Numbered from the stretch's first letter, positions 43,901 through 53,089 are shown. The stretch: DNA of 64,000 nt from Nephrocerus scutellatus (GCA_947095585.1 OX352761.1:26751777-26815776); one strand, 5' to 3'. Made by a program: numbers and translations. The notes: generated by a model not told the origin, from the sequence alone.

Positions 43901-45360
43901 TGGTGCTTTTTATTGCACAGCTTACATGTTCGTAGACTAGAGCAAGCAACCTTCTTATCATGCCGTAAACAATTGACGCAAACCTTGGCCTGTTTAACCT
44001 GTTCGTATCTTTCTTTTGGTGTCCAGCCCATAAACTTGTTGCAAGAGTAAATGTTGTGATCACCCTTACAAATTATGCAGCTGAACCTTGTTGCTAGGTG
44101 GTAACTACGAACAGGACCTTTGTTTTCTTCTTTGTGCAGTTTTTTACGAGATGGAGCTAAGACTTCTAATGCTTGATATCTTCTGGCAAGGAACTCAAAG
44201 AGTTCTTCTTGTGAGGGAACCTTGTTTGGACTTTTAATCCCTTGCTCAAAAAGATTTCTGCTTTCCGGGTCCAATCCTTTTACGATGAGATGAACTATTA
44301 TTGGCCCCCAGGATGATGTCTCGAATCCCATGTTTTTCAGAGCCGCAAGGCCTTCTTTAGTTGAATCTAAGATAGTTTTTAGATGGCTTGCAGAAGATTG
44401 ATTGCCATGGTATCCAGTTTTAAACATCCTGTCTAAGTGCATTGATACGATCTTCCTCTCGTTGTCGTATCGCTTTTTTAATGTTTCCCAAGCATTAGCG
44501 TAGTTTTCACTTGATATTGTGAAATGTTGTATTAACTGCAACGGCTCGCCCTCCAAATGTGTTTTTAAATACTCCATTTTTTCTGTGATCCCAAGAGTAG
44601 TTTTTTTATGAATGATGGTTGTGAAAATATCACAGAATGACTGCCATTCTAAGTAGTCCCCCCTGAATATGGGAATTTTTAACTGAGGTAGTCGAACTTC
44701 TGAGCTAGAAGGCGACTCCTTGATGATTTTAGTTTCCGAGGATTTTGAGGCCATTTGAAATAGGCAGTTGTTGATATCTTCTTGCACACCTTCATACCGC
44801 TTTTCAGTTACGTATGAGGTCTTATAATCTTGATCACTTGCATTTGAAAGAAATTCTTCATGTAATTCGGTCAGGGATTTCCATTGATCTAGAAGAACTC
44901 TTTGCTGGTACTCGTGCACTTCTTTCGAGTAGTTTTGAAATGTCCGCTCAAAAGATTCTATCGTTCTTATGATAGCTCCAATTTTGATGTCTAATTTTCT
45001 TAAACGCAGCCGCTGTGTGTCGTCTTTTGAGGTCTTGGGGATCACCTTTTGGATTTCGATATCTTCAGTTTGTGGAACAATGTTTTCCAAGTCCGTTCTT
45101 AACTTTTTGTATAGGGCTTTAACGATATCATATGTGTTTCCCTGCATATATGGAGTATCAGGCTTTGTCACAACTAGAATTTTTTCATGGTTTTCATCGA
45201 ATTCCTTCCAAATTTCGTCGATTTTTGCAAGTCGATCTTCCTTGTACCGTAGGGTTTTCCGAGACGCGCTATCTTTTCCGAAATTTATTTGCGCTCTTTC
45301 CAACTCTTGTGCTAAGCTTTTCTGCCTAGCAACAATAACGAAGACTTCACAGTCCTCCAT
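37975..45360 (-). CDS. BEL/Pao Gag-Pol-Env-like polyprotein (2461 aa)
   Basis: One open frame, no stops. Approximate residues: Gag with the DUF1759 region (LPQLKIPIF, ~225-400); CCHC-type zinc knuckles (CIICKGDHNIYSC ~427 and further Cys/His to ~488); A17-type protease with DPGSQ at ~550; reverse transcriptase with FDASS ~840 and catalytic YVDD ~960; RNase H ~1140-1260 (HGFCDAS near 1140); integrase HHCC ~1447-1485 and D-D-E core (DYAGP ~1517, SDCGT ~1583, HFGGLWEAG ~1632); a DUF5641-like tail (~1670-1770). After ~1840 there is an Env-like part: a hydrophobic leader (~1846-1866), an RSKR furin-type site (~1975), cysteines and a C-terminal membrane anchor (~2392-2412) with a short basic tail. 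It resembles insect errantivirus/F-type envelopes. How Env is released from a single frame is not visible. Confidence 0.93.
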   Translation of the reverse strand: MEDCEVFVIVARQKSLAQELERAQINFGKDSASRKTLRYKEDRLAKIDEIWKEFDENHEKILVVTKPDTPYMQGNTYDIVKALYKKLRTDLENIVPQTEDIEIQKVIPKTSKDDTQRLRLRKLDIKIGAIIRTIESFERTFQNYSKEVHEYQQRVLLDQWKSLTELHEEFLSNASDQDYKTSYVTEKRYEGVQEDINNCLFQMASKSSETKIIKESPSSSEVRLPQLKIPIFRGDYLEWQSFCDIFTTIIHKKTTLGITEKMEYLKTHLEGEPLQLIQHFTISSENYANAWETLKKRYDNERKIVSMHLDRMFKTGYHGNQSSASHLKTILDSTKEGLAALKNMGFETSSWGPIIVHLIVKGLDPESRNLFEQGIKSPNKVPSQEELFEFLARRYQALEVLAPSRKKLHKEENKGPVRSYHLATRFSCIICKGDHNIYSCNKFMGWTPKERYEQVKQAKVCVNCLRHDKKVACSSLRTCKLCNKKHHTLLHQENHNVEKRHINEATSTSTQASMVQSHHAHQNQGVLLATAIINATNIYGHSRELRALIDPGSQATLITEAAVQSLRLPKQKVHTEISGLGATDAGTARSKVEVAIQPRFTSNFKISVSALVLPTLTKLMPDRNIVKCMPNQLKGLVLADPTYAIPGPIDMIIGADVYGDIIQNGIKRGIKGSPIAQKSQLGWIITGRTSVRDQNIKIVGLVAQTTLENQLKRFWELEQIPERNHLTQLEQRCEDNYKETYHREKGGRYIVSIPFNQELMQKHNIGASRDRAVARLLQLEKRFVGDPKLRVEYTKFMDDFMNLGHMVKTKDYNPLDNNIYYMPHHAVFKPDSFTTKLRVVFDASSKTSSGTSLNQLMLIGPRLQEDLTKIIMRWRRHRYVYTADIEKMYRQIKVIAHHQDYQRIVWRNSTNEPIKDFKLTTVTYGTASAPYLAVRTLHQLALDEQQRYPIASKIVRNDFYVDDVMSGGNTLAECKEAQHQLINLLNSGGFHLRKWATNHKELFVSDQKDNNQCCINLDKEEVVKTLGIHWNPSTDTFLFRVNLIKSTCKHDTSTKRATLSEIARLFDPLGWLAPITITAKMLMQRIWKAELGWDEPLTSELQQCWNQFKRDLPLAESIKIPRWIGAYDSLNLELHGFCDASDGAYAAVIYSRITGQNGMHKTTVLTCKTRVAPIKKKLTIPRMELCGAHLLSKLLTEMRQVFGTPTDNVYAWTDSTIVLAWIKKGSSHEKVFISNRVAQIHENTEPSSWGHIRSAENPADCASRGVTPIQLKFHPLWWSGPAWLQKDSVHWPKHPESLATSECSVIDYVASTVSVASTIEENDICKRFSSYTRLIRSIAYCNRFAFNVRNYKEARRIEHLTTTELEEAQISVIRLVQQMEFREELLCLQNRNTLPKKSKLLALAPRLDVHNLLVVGGRLENANMSEKERHPYILPRNSRFTKLLIKHIHEKTLHGGIQLLLATLRQSFWVIQAKSAARQIIHNCVRCHRFNAASRIQIMGMLPTPRVTPSRPFTHTGIDYAGPIQILISKGRGNRTTKGYIAVFVCLATKAIHLELVSDLTSEAFIAAVRRFISRRGFCAHFYSDCGTTFVGANKELQQQLKFVFAQSNKEAADNLITHGVQWHFIPPAAPHFGGLWEAGVKSMKYHLKRVIGDTTLTFEELSTILTQVEACLNSRPLVAISNDLDDNPILTPGHFLIGSALNALPDPRLDQTKSYRSRWRLIQKITQDFWQIWSSDYLAQLQQRSKWKEVHKNISIGDIVLIKDDRLPPTKWNLAKITELHPGKDHHVRAVTVYCNKRHAKRPLSKLCPLPIETDKEEPEDSRTTTEANTGRSTLEHKDVNSLVARTCFKPLFWLCIIAITISSIASQQIANSFEIIPFETQPGIYFEDIGRVNMIVSSWKTIVFFNLTTYWSEYYMYKKCLKHMKEICATTPLAQTNSLLCNNTLELFERQLQQIDLNNEVLLHANNESPPQRSKRSPFDFIGTITNELFGILDQRFASQYEETIERIKNNEQHLLNLTKNQTTIIDSTLNIFKTQYVSTNRQLKVLTNMISALDNQKNDEHVFQIFISTAFPSILTMIHYQNTQNVLLNAVLATHRGQIHPLILTVQQLKTELARIHDHIPRTMMIPGDRHHESILQLYKALQPRARVTEKNIIIELTLPLLYNEEFKVYKVLPVPTLHNKTFTFIEPSSDYMIVNLQGDHYYPMNENAFSSCDRRALDFYWCDMQHPLYTAGSTVCSCEINLLRHINELPSSCVTRSVPPQSFWVQMHHTNTWIFSIQNEISIDVACSSTVVPAKLSGSGILKLNPNCRIHQTTMILFGKQTITTRLQSSYLPIQNISDQLVRFSYKPENVPVLTSDITQQNLKIQQDIALQRSQETLLHEVRTQKIHQYSLSGIVTLLTIVFIIVIIIRRLPRKKPEVTLQLTHQPEPAPRRMERRASSASQFQPTTMFLDEQFAV

Positions 45361-45402
45361 TTTTTAGCACTGTTGGTTGTACTGTTTTTTTTGCACTTCA
45401 CT

Positions 45403-45528
45403 ACCAGTGTACTTAGCCCTGGCAACGCTTCACAAAAAAAAATCTACCAATGTAAGCCTTGGTAACGCTAGAACAAGTTGAGTTCAACTTAATGTTTTAA
45501 AACCAGTGTAGAAGCCCTGGTTACGCTT
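45403..45528 (-). repeat. Threefold leader motif of the BEL/Pao element
   Basis: Three copies of accagtgta...agccctggtaacgctt on the plus strand: 45403-45430, 45446-45470 and 45502-45528, all in the same direction between primer site and gag start. The 25-28 bp units differ by a few bases. Position suits RNA packaging or dimerisation, but no function is shown. Confidence 0.8.
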
Positions 45529-45533
45529 TTGTT

Positions 45534-45547
45534 GGCTCGAAGGACCA
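45534..45547 (-). promoter_or_regulatory. Primer-binding site (TGGTCCTTCGAGCC)
   Basis: Begins two bases inside the 5' LTR with TGG, complementary to a tRNA CCA end. I did not identify the tRNA. This position and start are what minus-strand DNA priming requires. Confidence 0.65.
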
Positions 45548-45549
45548 AA

Positions 45550-45953
45550 TGTTATGATGGTTTTATGATATTTATTTAATGACCCCTTACCACTGGTGGG
45601 GGGAAGCCAATAAATAAAACACGGTTGGTTTCTAAAAAGGAACTGATTTACTTTAATTGAATTGTGCTCTTATATACTAATTTAATGCTAATTGTACAAT
45701 TTTCAGATTGATAAATTAAAGCAAAAATAACACGTACCCAGACAGCAATAAGACACCATGCATTTTGCATATTGGCTGAGAAAATGTTTTCCCAGAGAAT
45801 GTGCTGAGGGCAACAGAAAACTGTAGGAATATGTCACATAGCGAAAACAGCAATATGCAAGGTGTACGTTATCTATATTTTGCTGGGAAAATAAAATGTG
45901 CTGAGTTGAGAAAATGTTTAGAATTATAGGCGATTGTCGGTATGTTATGGTCG
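45550..45953 (-). repeat. 5' LTR (404 bp, outer 5 bp missing)
   Basis: Identical to 37543-37946. The expected outer TGTTA is absent and the sequence passes directly into unrelated DNA at 45954. This LTR should hold the promoter. No canonical TATA box is placed with confidence. Confidence 0.9.
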
Positions 45954-46129
45954 AAAGCGAGTTACTGTTGCACTGTCATCCAGTTCTGAGCTATGTTTAA
46001 AGTTTCAAGTCTCTGGCTTATCAGGATGTTAGTTTAAAATCAATTACGAAATTTGTACCGAACAGACAAGAAAAGCGAGTTAATAAAAACGTTTTAAAAT
46101 ACATTTTATTTAGAAATATTTTCAATTGT

Positions 46130-46395
46130 GATTTTTAAATTCTCTATATATATTAACTTCGCGTGCCCATGGCTGGCTGACACATCAAATCTTGTGATCA
46201 ATTTTTAACCCACTTCCTAAAGCCCGATTTTATTAAAACATGTGTATCTCCGATGACAACACTTTCTATTAAAATTTGGAGCTCCTCGGACATCGGGGTC
46301 TGGATTTTCTTTAAATTTTATCCGCATGTGTAAATCCGATGGACAACACTTATTGTAAAAATTTGGAATTGATTGGGCACGGGGTTGGCTTGGCT
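46130..46395 (-). repeat. Dispersed 120-bp-unit repeat, copy g (inverted)
   Basis: Begins tattaacttcgcgtgcccatggctggctgac, the same edge as copy d, followed by two units (gtgtatctccgatg near 46243; tgtgtaaatccgatgg near 46327). Confidence 0.7.
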
Positions 46396-46399
46396 ATCC

Positions 46400-47160
46400 G
46401 AGAATATACGGATATCCTTAGCTGATATGACGTTACTCTTCAGCCAAGATAAGGCTTCACTGATCGCCATAATTTCAGCCTGGAAAACACTACAGTGAAT
46501 AGGAAGACGGAAAGAGAGACTAAGATTTAGTTTTTTTTAGAAAACACCTGCACCAACTCCGTCATTAATTTTAGACCCGTCCGTCCTCCCTGAATGGATG
46601 TTTTTATTGAAATGGAGTTGTGGAGTGGTGTGGTCTATGTCGTCTGAGATCCTCACTAAATTCAGGATAGAGGAGTGGCCGATCTCATTTCTACTCCATT
46701 TCTACTCCACCTTGAGGCGAATGGCCGAGCTAGCAGCTACTTGCCTGCTAAAAATGTCAAAAGGTGTAAGTTCGAACAGAATGTCCAGTGCGGCGGAGGG
46801 GGTTGTACGAAGTGCTCCGCTTATACATAGACTAGCTGGCTGATCTTGGATTTTGCTAAATTTATCTAGGTTTATTTTCTTATTTTAAAATCCACCAAAC
46901 AGTCATACAGTTTAGAAGAGTAGGTCTTTCTACCGATATATATAGCCAATGAGTTATATGGGGTTGAAGACCCCATCTGCTACCAATGGCTTTTTTGCAT
47001 GAGAAGAGTGCCACTGTGGATTTTCGAACTCTTTCTTGTATGTTAGGTTTCCAGCTCAGCTTCCTATCCAAAATAAGACCCAAAGACTTGGCTTTATCGG
47101 AAAATGTTAAGCTTGTACCTTTAATAGAAGTCAACATGTGCTCTTAAGTTTAGAGACTAT
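46400..47160 (-). mobile_element. LINE fragment: RT C-terminus and RNase H
   Basis: The minus frame 47137-46880 reads KGTSLTFSDKAKSLGLILDRKLSWKPNIQERV (post-RT region). Further on, near 46520-46450, VFQAEIMAISEALSWL is the RNase H E-motif, in a broken frame. A related but different LINE from the next one. Confidence 0.65.
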
Positions 47161-47479
47161 TTTTTAGCCGTAAGTGGTATGTGGAATGCGTTGCCAAGTT
47201 GTGTATTCTCGTATATTAGATATGATTCCCAAGCGTCCATGGAGCAAGATCAGATACATCTCCTCTTTTCCCATCCTTAAGGCTCACACTGTGTTCACTT
47301 CGTTCAAAACCCTTTACGCGTGCGTAAATTACGAAAAAAACAACCGCCTACATAACCTTACCTCTTAACCTCTCTAGTCATAATCCGATATGATATTCCT
47401 ATTTGAGCGATCGATCATAATTATAACACTTCGTGTATAAACATAGACTAACCTATCAAATTCTAATGATTTTTCTGGG
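47161..47479. other. Spacer between LINE copies; nothing recognised
   Basis: A short plus ORF (47174-47368) resembles a LINE-flank protein scrap (CGMRCQVVYSR) but is too short to assign. Confidence 0.25.
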
Positions 47480-47552
47480 AGGCAAATCTTCTTTAGTGAG
47501 TTTTTTAGTGACTGACCCCGCGACCTTAAAGATCTATTGTATCAATAGGGCA

Positions 47553-48146
47553 TTAATTATCTAATATACATACAGCTTTCCTGATAAAAGATAAAATGTC
47601 CTTAGCAGCAGAGCTTTTCAACTCCGCTGCTGAGCATATTTCCTTATGGAATATGCGGTTCCTTAACCAAATAAGTGCTGGGCAATCGCAGAGAACATGT
47701 TCGGATGACTCCTCATCCTCCGCACAGAACCTACATTCTGTCACAGAGCCCACACCAATTTTGCTAAGATAATATCTCAGGCCACAGTGGCCAGTTAGAA
47801 AACTCACTAGCTTCCTAATGTTACCTTTGTCTAAATGTAGGATTTCTTTATATGAATAGGGTCTGATCAGTTGTTTGGATTGCCTTAGCCCCGGGGTATT
47901 TTCCCATTGAGCCAGGCGAAGTTTGTCCTCCCAACCGTTTATAAGCTTTGTGGCGGCACACCAGTTGACGCTACAAAAGGGTTCAGGTCCTATGAATGCA
48001 GTTTTCGAACCAGCCCTAGCCAGTTCATCTGCGGCTTCGTTGCCTGCAATACCTCGATGACCTGGTACCCAACCGAGCTTAACCCAGTTGTGTTTGGCCA
48101 GAGATTGCAATGCATCGTAGCAGCTTTTAACTGTTAATGACTCCAT
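47553..48146 (-). pseudogene. LINE RNase H C-terminus and zinc finger (197 codons)
   Basis: Immediately after the stop, same frame. LGWVPGHRGIAGNEAADELARAG is the last RNase H motif with its catalytic Asp. CRFCAEDEESSEHVLCDCP is the CCHC finger that ends ORF2 in these LINEs. A single nonsense codon separates it from the upstream half. Confidence 0.75.
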
Positions 48147-49415
48147 TTACTTGGATGACAGAGCTTTGAGTGCTGCCTGGCTATCTGAATAGATATATAA
48201 TCTCGCGCCCTTAACGCCTTTACTAAGGTTTAACCTAGCGCAGATCTCTATGGCATGGAGTTCAGCCTGGAAGACCGTGGGACTTACTCCCATTGGTATT
48301 AGGTCCGAAGACACCAGCACAACTCCAGCTTCCATCTTCGATCCATCAGTGAACCAAACCAGACCATTAGCGTCTAGTGTCGGTGCACCATTAGACCAGC
48401 TTGCACGGTCTGAGATCTCTACCTCAAATAACCTTCCGAAACAGTACTCCCTGACCATCACGTCCGGTATTGTGCAGAACATGTCTCTTTCGGGAATTGA
48501 GTTGAGAATTCCCAGGTTTCCCACAAGGTCGCCTGGTTTATACTTATATTCTAGTTGAAGCTTTATAGCGCATCTAGCGGCCGTCTTCCTAATGAAGATT
48601 TGTAGGGGCGAAAGACCTACGATAGCTTCTAATGCTGTCGTAGGGCAGGTACGCATAGCACCTGTAATACCTAGACAGGCACTTCTTTGAAACTTCTGAA
48701 GCTCGTTTGCCGTTGTCCGCTCGAGTACCTTGGGCCACCAAACTATGGCCGCGTACGTGATTATGGGTCTCACCATCATTGTATACATCCAGTGTTTCAT
48801 CTTAGGATTGAGGCCCCAAGCTCTGCCGTAAAGTCTTCTGCAGGCCCATAAGGCCCTTTTAACGCTTTTAGTAGCAGACTTGATATGAGCATTCCAGTTA
48901 AGTCTTTTATCAAGGATGACACCGAGGTATTTGACCTCGCTGGAGTACATTAGAGTGGTGCCTTTAATGGTGATTGGACTTAAGTCAATCAACCTTCTTT
49001 TAGTGAAAGGCACTAGAACCGTTTTGCAAGGATTAATGGATAACCCTTCCCTGGTACACCAGTCCAAAACTTGTAAAAGCGCACATTGCATGACAGCAGA
49101 AATGGTCGTGCAGTGTTTACCCCTAATGATAATGGTGGCCAGAACCTTCTCTGAAGGGACCTCAAGACTTTGTGGAAAGAACCCAACGACGATATGTGTT
49201 TTCGGGAAAGATAACTCTTCCACTAACGCCACATCCAGTCCACTCTTGGCTTTTATTTTCTCGAAGTTCGAGCGCATCCACGCAGCAGTAGAATTATCTG
49301 AACAGATGAATACCATACATCCCGATTTCGGATACGATCCGGTGAAACGCGGCCAAACGCCGCAGCCGATCATATCAATCGAGATGTCGATAACCGCTTC
49401 TTGAAGGTGAGTCAT
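48147..49415 (-). pseudogene. In-frame ORF1/RT-RNase H fusion (422 codons)
   Basis: Residues 1-~90 are the C-terminal domain of a LINE ORF1 protein (DUF4780-like; MTHLQEAVIDISIDM...SLEVPSEKVL). From ~91 (IIIRGKHCTTISAVM) the sequence is RT thumb/connection just after the lost YADD (GLSINPCKTVLVPFTKRR, VKYLGVILDKRLNW). RNase H follows from ~345: WFTDGSK (D), VFQAELHAIE (E), IYSDSQAALKAL (D). The junction is in frame. It ends at a TAA at 48147-48149 within RNase H. Confidence 0.75.
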
Positions 49416-49707
49416 TTGCTCCTTTGTCAGCGGTTTCTTCGACAGGTCTATCGGGACAACCCCCAGCCTGACAGCTGGTCACTTGACTAAAAGTGGGAAT
49501 GTCAGGTGAGGGCCCTGCTCTGCCCTTTTTAGCGGCCGATGTGGGTGGTGTCTGGTCTTCCGACCTGACGCGTTTAACAACGCCCTTATTGGGAGGTGCT
49601 GCTTTGGCAAAAACAAGAGCACTGTCTCTATCTTTACCTATGCGTAAAGCATGCTTAAAACGCCTTTTTTTCCTCGATGTTAGCTTAACATAAGCTTGTT
49701 GTTGGAT

Positions 49708-50342
49708 CTACATTCCCCCTAATGCAATCCCAACTGAGGAACAACCGGATTTCTCCGAGATGACGCTAATGGTGTCGACAACTTCGGATGTGTCAGACTC
49801 GGATATTTTCGAATCCACACCGTTGTTGCCAACACATTTACGAGATACGGATGTGGCTCTTGCAGCACAGTCATCCGCACTCTGAATTTTTCTTGGCTGC
49901 TCATGAGCAGACCTAGAAGTTGTGGTCAACACGGAGTTGATAGTCGAGAGCTCTTCCCCCACCTACAAAACAACGGTCTGGTATGGGCAGGATCCGCGTT
50001 TGAAGTCAACACTTGATTGACCGTCGGAAAGTAATCGGTTCCTGACGTGGTTTCGGATGGCACAGAAGCACATCTCGAGGTTGGTGTCACCACTGGGATG
50101 ACTGTCAGGGGCACAGAAGCCTCTGACACTACAACAGGCCGCTCTAACGCAGGTTCCGAGGTTGATGCGATTGGAGATGCATCGGTCTCATAAATTATTT
50201 TTGGATTATCAATAATTCCCAAGAGTATCCGGGAAAGTATGTCACCCATGGTAGAGCCCGGTGTACCATGAGAAGACCGGTTTAAATCGGAGGTTGCCAG
50301 GTATCCGAAGTCTCGTACTAGCGACCAACAACTCATGGCCAT
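49708..50342 (-). pseudogene. LINE ORF1 (Gag-like) 5' part, frameshifted
   Basis: Frames 50342-49926 and 49962-49708 overlap by a frameshift. They are Ser/Thr/Pro-rich, low-complexity sequence as in the N-terminal half of LINE ORF1 proteins. The stretch down to about 49440 continues (KRVRSEDQTPPTSAAKKGRAG) before another shift, then IDLSKKPLTKEQMTHLQEA joins the next frame. Confidence 0.55.
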
Positions 50343-50606
50343 TCATCCCTCGGCGCACGTGTCTCACTGGATTTAGGATTTTTTAGTCTGCCGTGGTTTA
50401 CTCCTCTACATTATTTACTGAGGATAGGGTTGCCCCGTTACCCCAAACCCTCCTCCTTTACCCGGGCTTGGGACCGGCATGCTGCCTACGTGCTAGAAGA
50501 GGTGGTCGCCCCGTCCTCTGCCAAATCACGCCTAATCATCTCTAATGAGTGAACAGACGTATTTTGAAACCAACTCTCTCTGCTCTTAAGCAAAATTTAA
50601 GAAATA

Positions 50607-51902
50607 CAGGGTGTCCGCCGGGAAGGTATACTACTTTGTTTGTTTATAATTTTTGATTAAATGAAAGATAATGGATCTTATATTGATAAATGTTTAACTT
50701 AATGTCGGCAATTATGTATGGAATACAATATCAGATAAATGTCCGCCTCTGTTAGCCTCACAAATGCGAGCCCTTTTGAGCACATTTTTCATTACATTCT
50801 CACACATTTCACGCGGTATTTCATTAATTTCATCACGAATATTTTGTTTGAGTTGCTCAAGCGTTTCTGGTTTGTTTGCATAAGCCTTGCTTTTCAGATA
50901 TCCCCACATAAAGAAGTCCGGAGCAATCAAATCAGGCGACCGTGGAGGCCAATCAACATCACCATTTCTTGAAATAACTTGTTGTGGAAAGAGGTCTCGC
51001 AGTAATTCCATTGTAATCCTGGCTGTATGCGATGTGGCACCGTCTTGTTGATACCACATGTTAATTAAGCCCAAAGCATGCAGTTGTGGCGTTAAAAAGT
51101 TTTCAACATATCACGATATCGCTCCCCATTCACAGTTACCGTTACGCCGTTTTCATTTTCAAAGAAGTAAGGTCCAATGATTCCTCCTGACCAAATTGCA
51201 CACCAGACTGTCACTTTTAATGGATGTAAAGGTGACTGATGAATAATTTGAGAGTTTTCCATTGCCCAGAACCGACTATTCTGTTTATTCACATATCCAT
51301 TCAAATGAAAATGTGCCTTGTCACCCATTATGATTTTTTCATGAAAATCGGGGTTGTCATGGGCGTTCTGTCCTATTGGCATATGTACGGCGGCGTAAAT
51401 GGTCTTGTGGAAGAAGCTCTTGTGTCAACTGAATCTTAAATGGAAACAAATGCAAATCCTTGTGCAAAATTGTGGCCAAACTTGTTCTTTGAAGACCAAG
51501 CTCATGAGCACGGCGTCGAATTGAGGTTGATGGATGGTTTTGAACACTTTCTTGAGCAGCAGTAATGTTTTCAGCCGATCTTGCAGTACGTTGTGGCCCA
51601 TGCTTGGGCCTATCACCTACAGACCCTCTTTCTTCGAAAACATTCACTACACGATAAATAGTGCGTTTTGTTGGCACGTTGTTTCTCCCAAAAATTTCAC
51701 GTAACTTTTTCATCGTCACAGTAATCGATGATTGATTTTGATAAAATGTTTTAACGATTAAAACCCGTTGGTTTATCGAATATTTTTCCATAATAAATTT
51801 GCCACGTGTCTACTTCACGACTGCCATATATGAACTGTCAAAACTAATATCTACCAAAATGGCGGCAAAACAAAGTAGTATACCTTCCCGGCGGACACCC
51901 TG
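50607..51902 (-). mobile_element. rosa-like (DD41D) mariner, 1296 bp
   Basis: TA at 50605-50606 and 51903-51904. Inverted termini of at least 34 identical bases (start cagggtgtccgccgggaagg) at both ends. Full length for a mariner; the transposase gene is on the minus strand. Confidence 0.88.
50712..51791 (-). pseudogene. Mariner transposase broken into three frames
   Basis: 51791-51357: N-terminal HTH pair (MEKYSINQRVLIVKTFY, PTKRTIYRVV, HGPQRTARS). 51382-51092: MGDKAHFHL with the first Asp, VTVWCAIWSGG. 51074-50712: YQQDGATSHTAR (second Asp) and WPPRSPDLIAPDFFMWGYLKSK (third Asp). The second-to-third spacing is 41 residues, the DD41D of the rosa group. Near-complete at ~350 residues; two frame changes near 51370 and 51085 inactivate it. 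The last motif reads LIAPD instead of the usual L-x-P-x-D. Confidence 0.85.
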
Positions 51903-51904
51903 TA

Positions 51905-53085
51905 TATTATTAACGTGTATCAGAGATAAACAGATAATATTAACTTATGAACCGGTTTCTTTTCGTCCAAACATCCAGGTTTTTTTATCACATCTGTTCA
52001 TTTTAATCACTTTGAATCTGTTGTCTTGCGGAGTCCATAAATCCCATACCTACGAGAATGTACATCAATTCGAGGGAAAGTTGGAGTTATTGCTGTAATC
52101 CGAAAATTCGAGATTTTTATATATTGCGCGGTATTTAACGTTTAACCGGACCAAATACTTGTTTCGATTGCCAGGTTGAATGTAACCTGATTTAATTTGC
52201 GTTTTATTACTTATTTTCTAGCCATTAATTCTTACATTCAGTAGACCAGTTTTTACTTGTTTTGAATTGGATAAATGAAAATTCCCCTACACACAAAGTG
52301 AAGTTGTGGACACGAGTAAAAGCTAATAAAAAATTAACCTTAGAGTAAGTAGATTTAAGTAAAATGAATATTACGTTGTTAGCAGCTTTCTCAAGCATAA
52401 TAAATTTTTATTAAACAACTCATGTAGCATTTTGGGAAACCGACATCCGGTATGTGTATGCTTGCTGTTAGTCTGTTTCTCTTGCGAACGTGGATACATC
52501 TATTACAAAACATAAAAATACCCTGACTGCCATTATAAAAAATTAATAAAAAAAAACGCTGCAATGCTCAAACAAATTTAAATCCACATCTAAAGTAATA
52601 CAATTCCTGGGAACACACCGACTTTAATTAACAATTAATGTATAGTACGAGTAATTAGCGATTATTGTTTTTGTGTTATGCGTTTGTAATGGACATTATA
52701 CCTGTTAACTCGTAAACATTTTACACCCATCAGATATCAGACGTAACACGTAACTGACTCACCTAACACACGGTATCAGACGCAATGTTGACCCATATTT
52801 GATTGCTATTGTTACGAAAAGTATTTCGTAGCGCAGATAATGGAATTCGAATCCTAAGATAAATCGCAATGTAACTACATACTGCATAATAAAAAAATAA
52901 ATATGAACTGATTTAGAATTAAGCACTTTTGAATAGCATACTTTTAGGCTGTAAGATTTATTAAATTATTTGAAATGTAGCCGCCTGTAAGTTAAAATCA
53001 TTATGTACTGGTCAAAAATGTAGTCAAACCGGTTTGTGCGGTTTGTCCGGTTTTTGTGAAAGTACATGATTGCACATGTAGTTTA
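51905..53085. other. No recognised feature
   Basis: AT-rich intergenic sequence; nothing with coding or repeat structure beyond short A/T tracts. Confidence 0.3.
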
Positions 53086-53089
53086 TATT

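Larger units (their letters stand above)
37543..45953 (-). mobile_element. Nearly intact BEL/Pao LTR retrotransposon (8.4 kb)
   Basis: LTRs at both ends (409 and 404 bp) with no difference that I can see, a 190-bp leader, and one uninterrupted coding frame occupying almost the whole interior. It lies on the minus strand, so the 5' LTR is at the right. Domain order gag-PR-RT-RNase H-IN-Env-like in one frame is like roo-type BEL/Pao elements. Identical LTRs indicate a recent insertion or recent gene conversion. The outer five bases of the 5' LTR and the target duplication are missing. Confidence 0.93.
47480..50400 (-). mobile_element. Internally deleted Jockey/R1/LOA-type LINE
   Basis: Minus strand. 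ORF1 remnants (50342-49420) lead into an in-frame fusion of the ORF1 C-terminal domain to the RT C-terminus and RNase H (49415-48147), then a stop and the rest of RNase H with a terminal zinc finger (48146-47553). Endonuclease and most of RT are deleted. No poly-A tail or target duplication identified; boundaries are approximate. Confidence 0.75.

Noticed and set aside
44969..45367. 132-codon plus ORF and other plus ORFs across 38-45 kb
   Set aside because: Antisense shadows of the BEL/Pao polyprotein.
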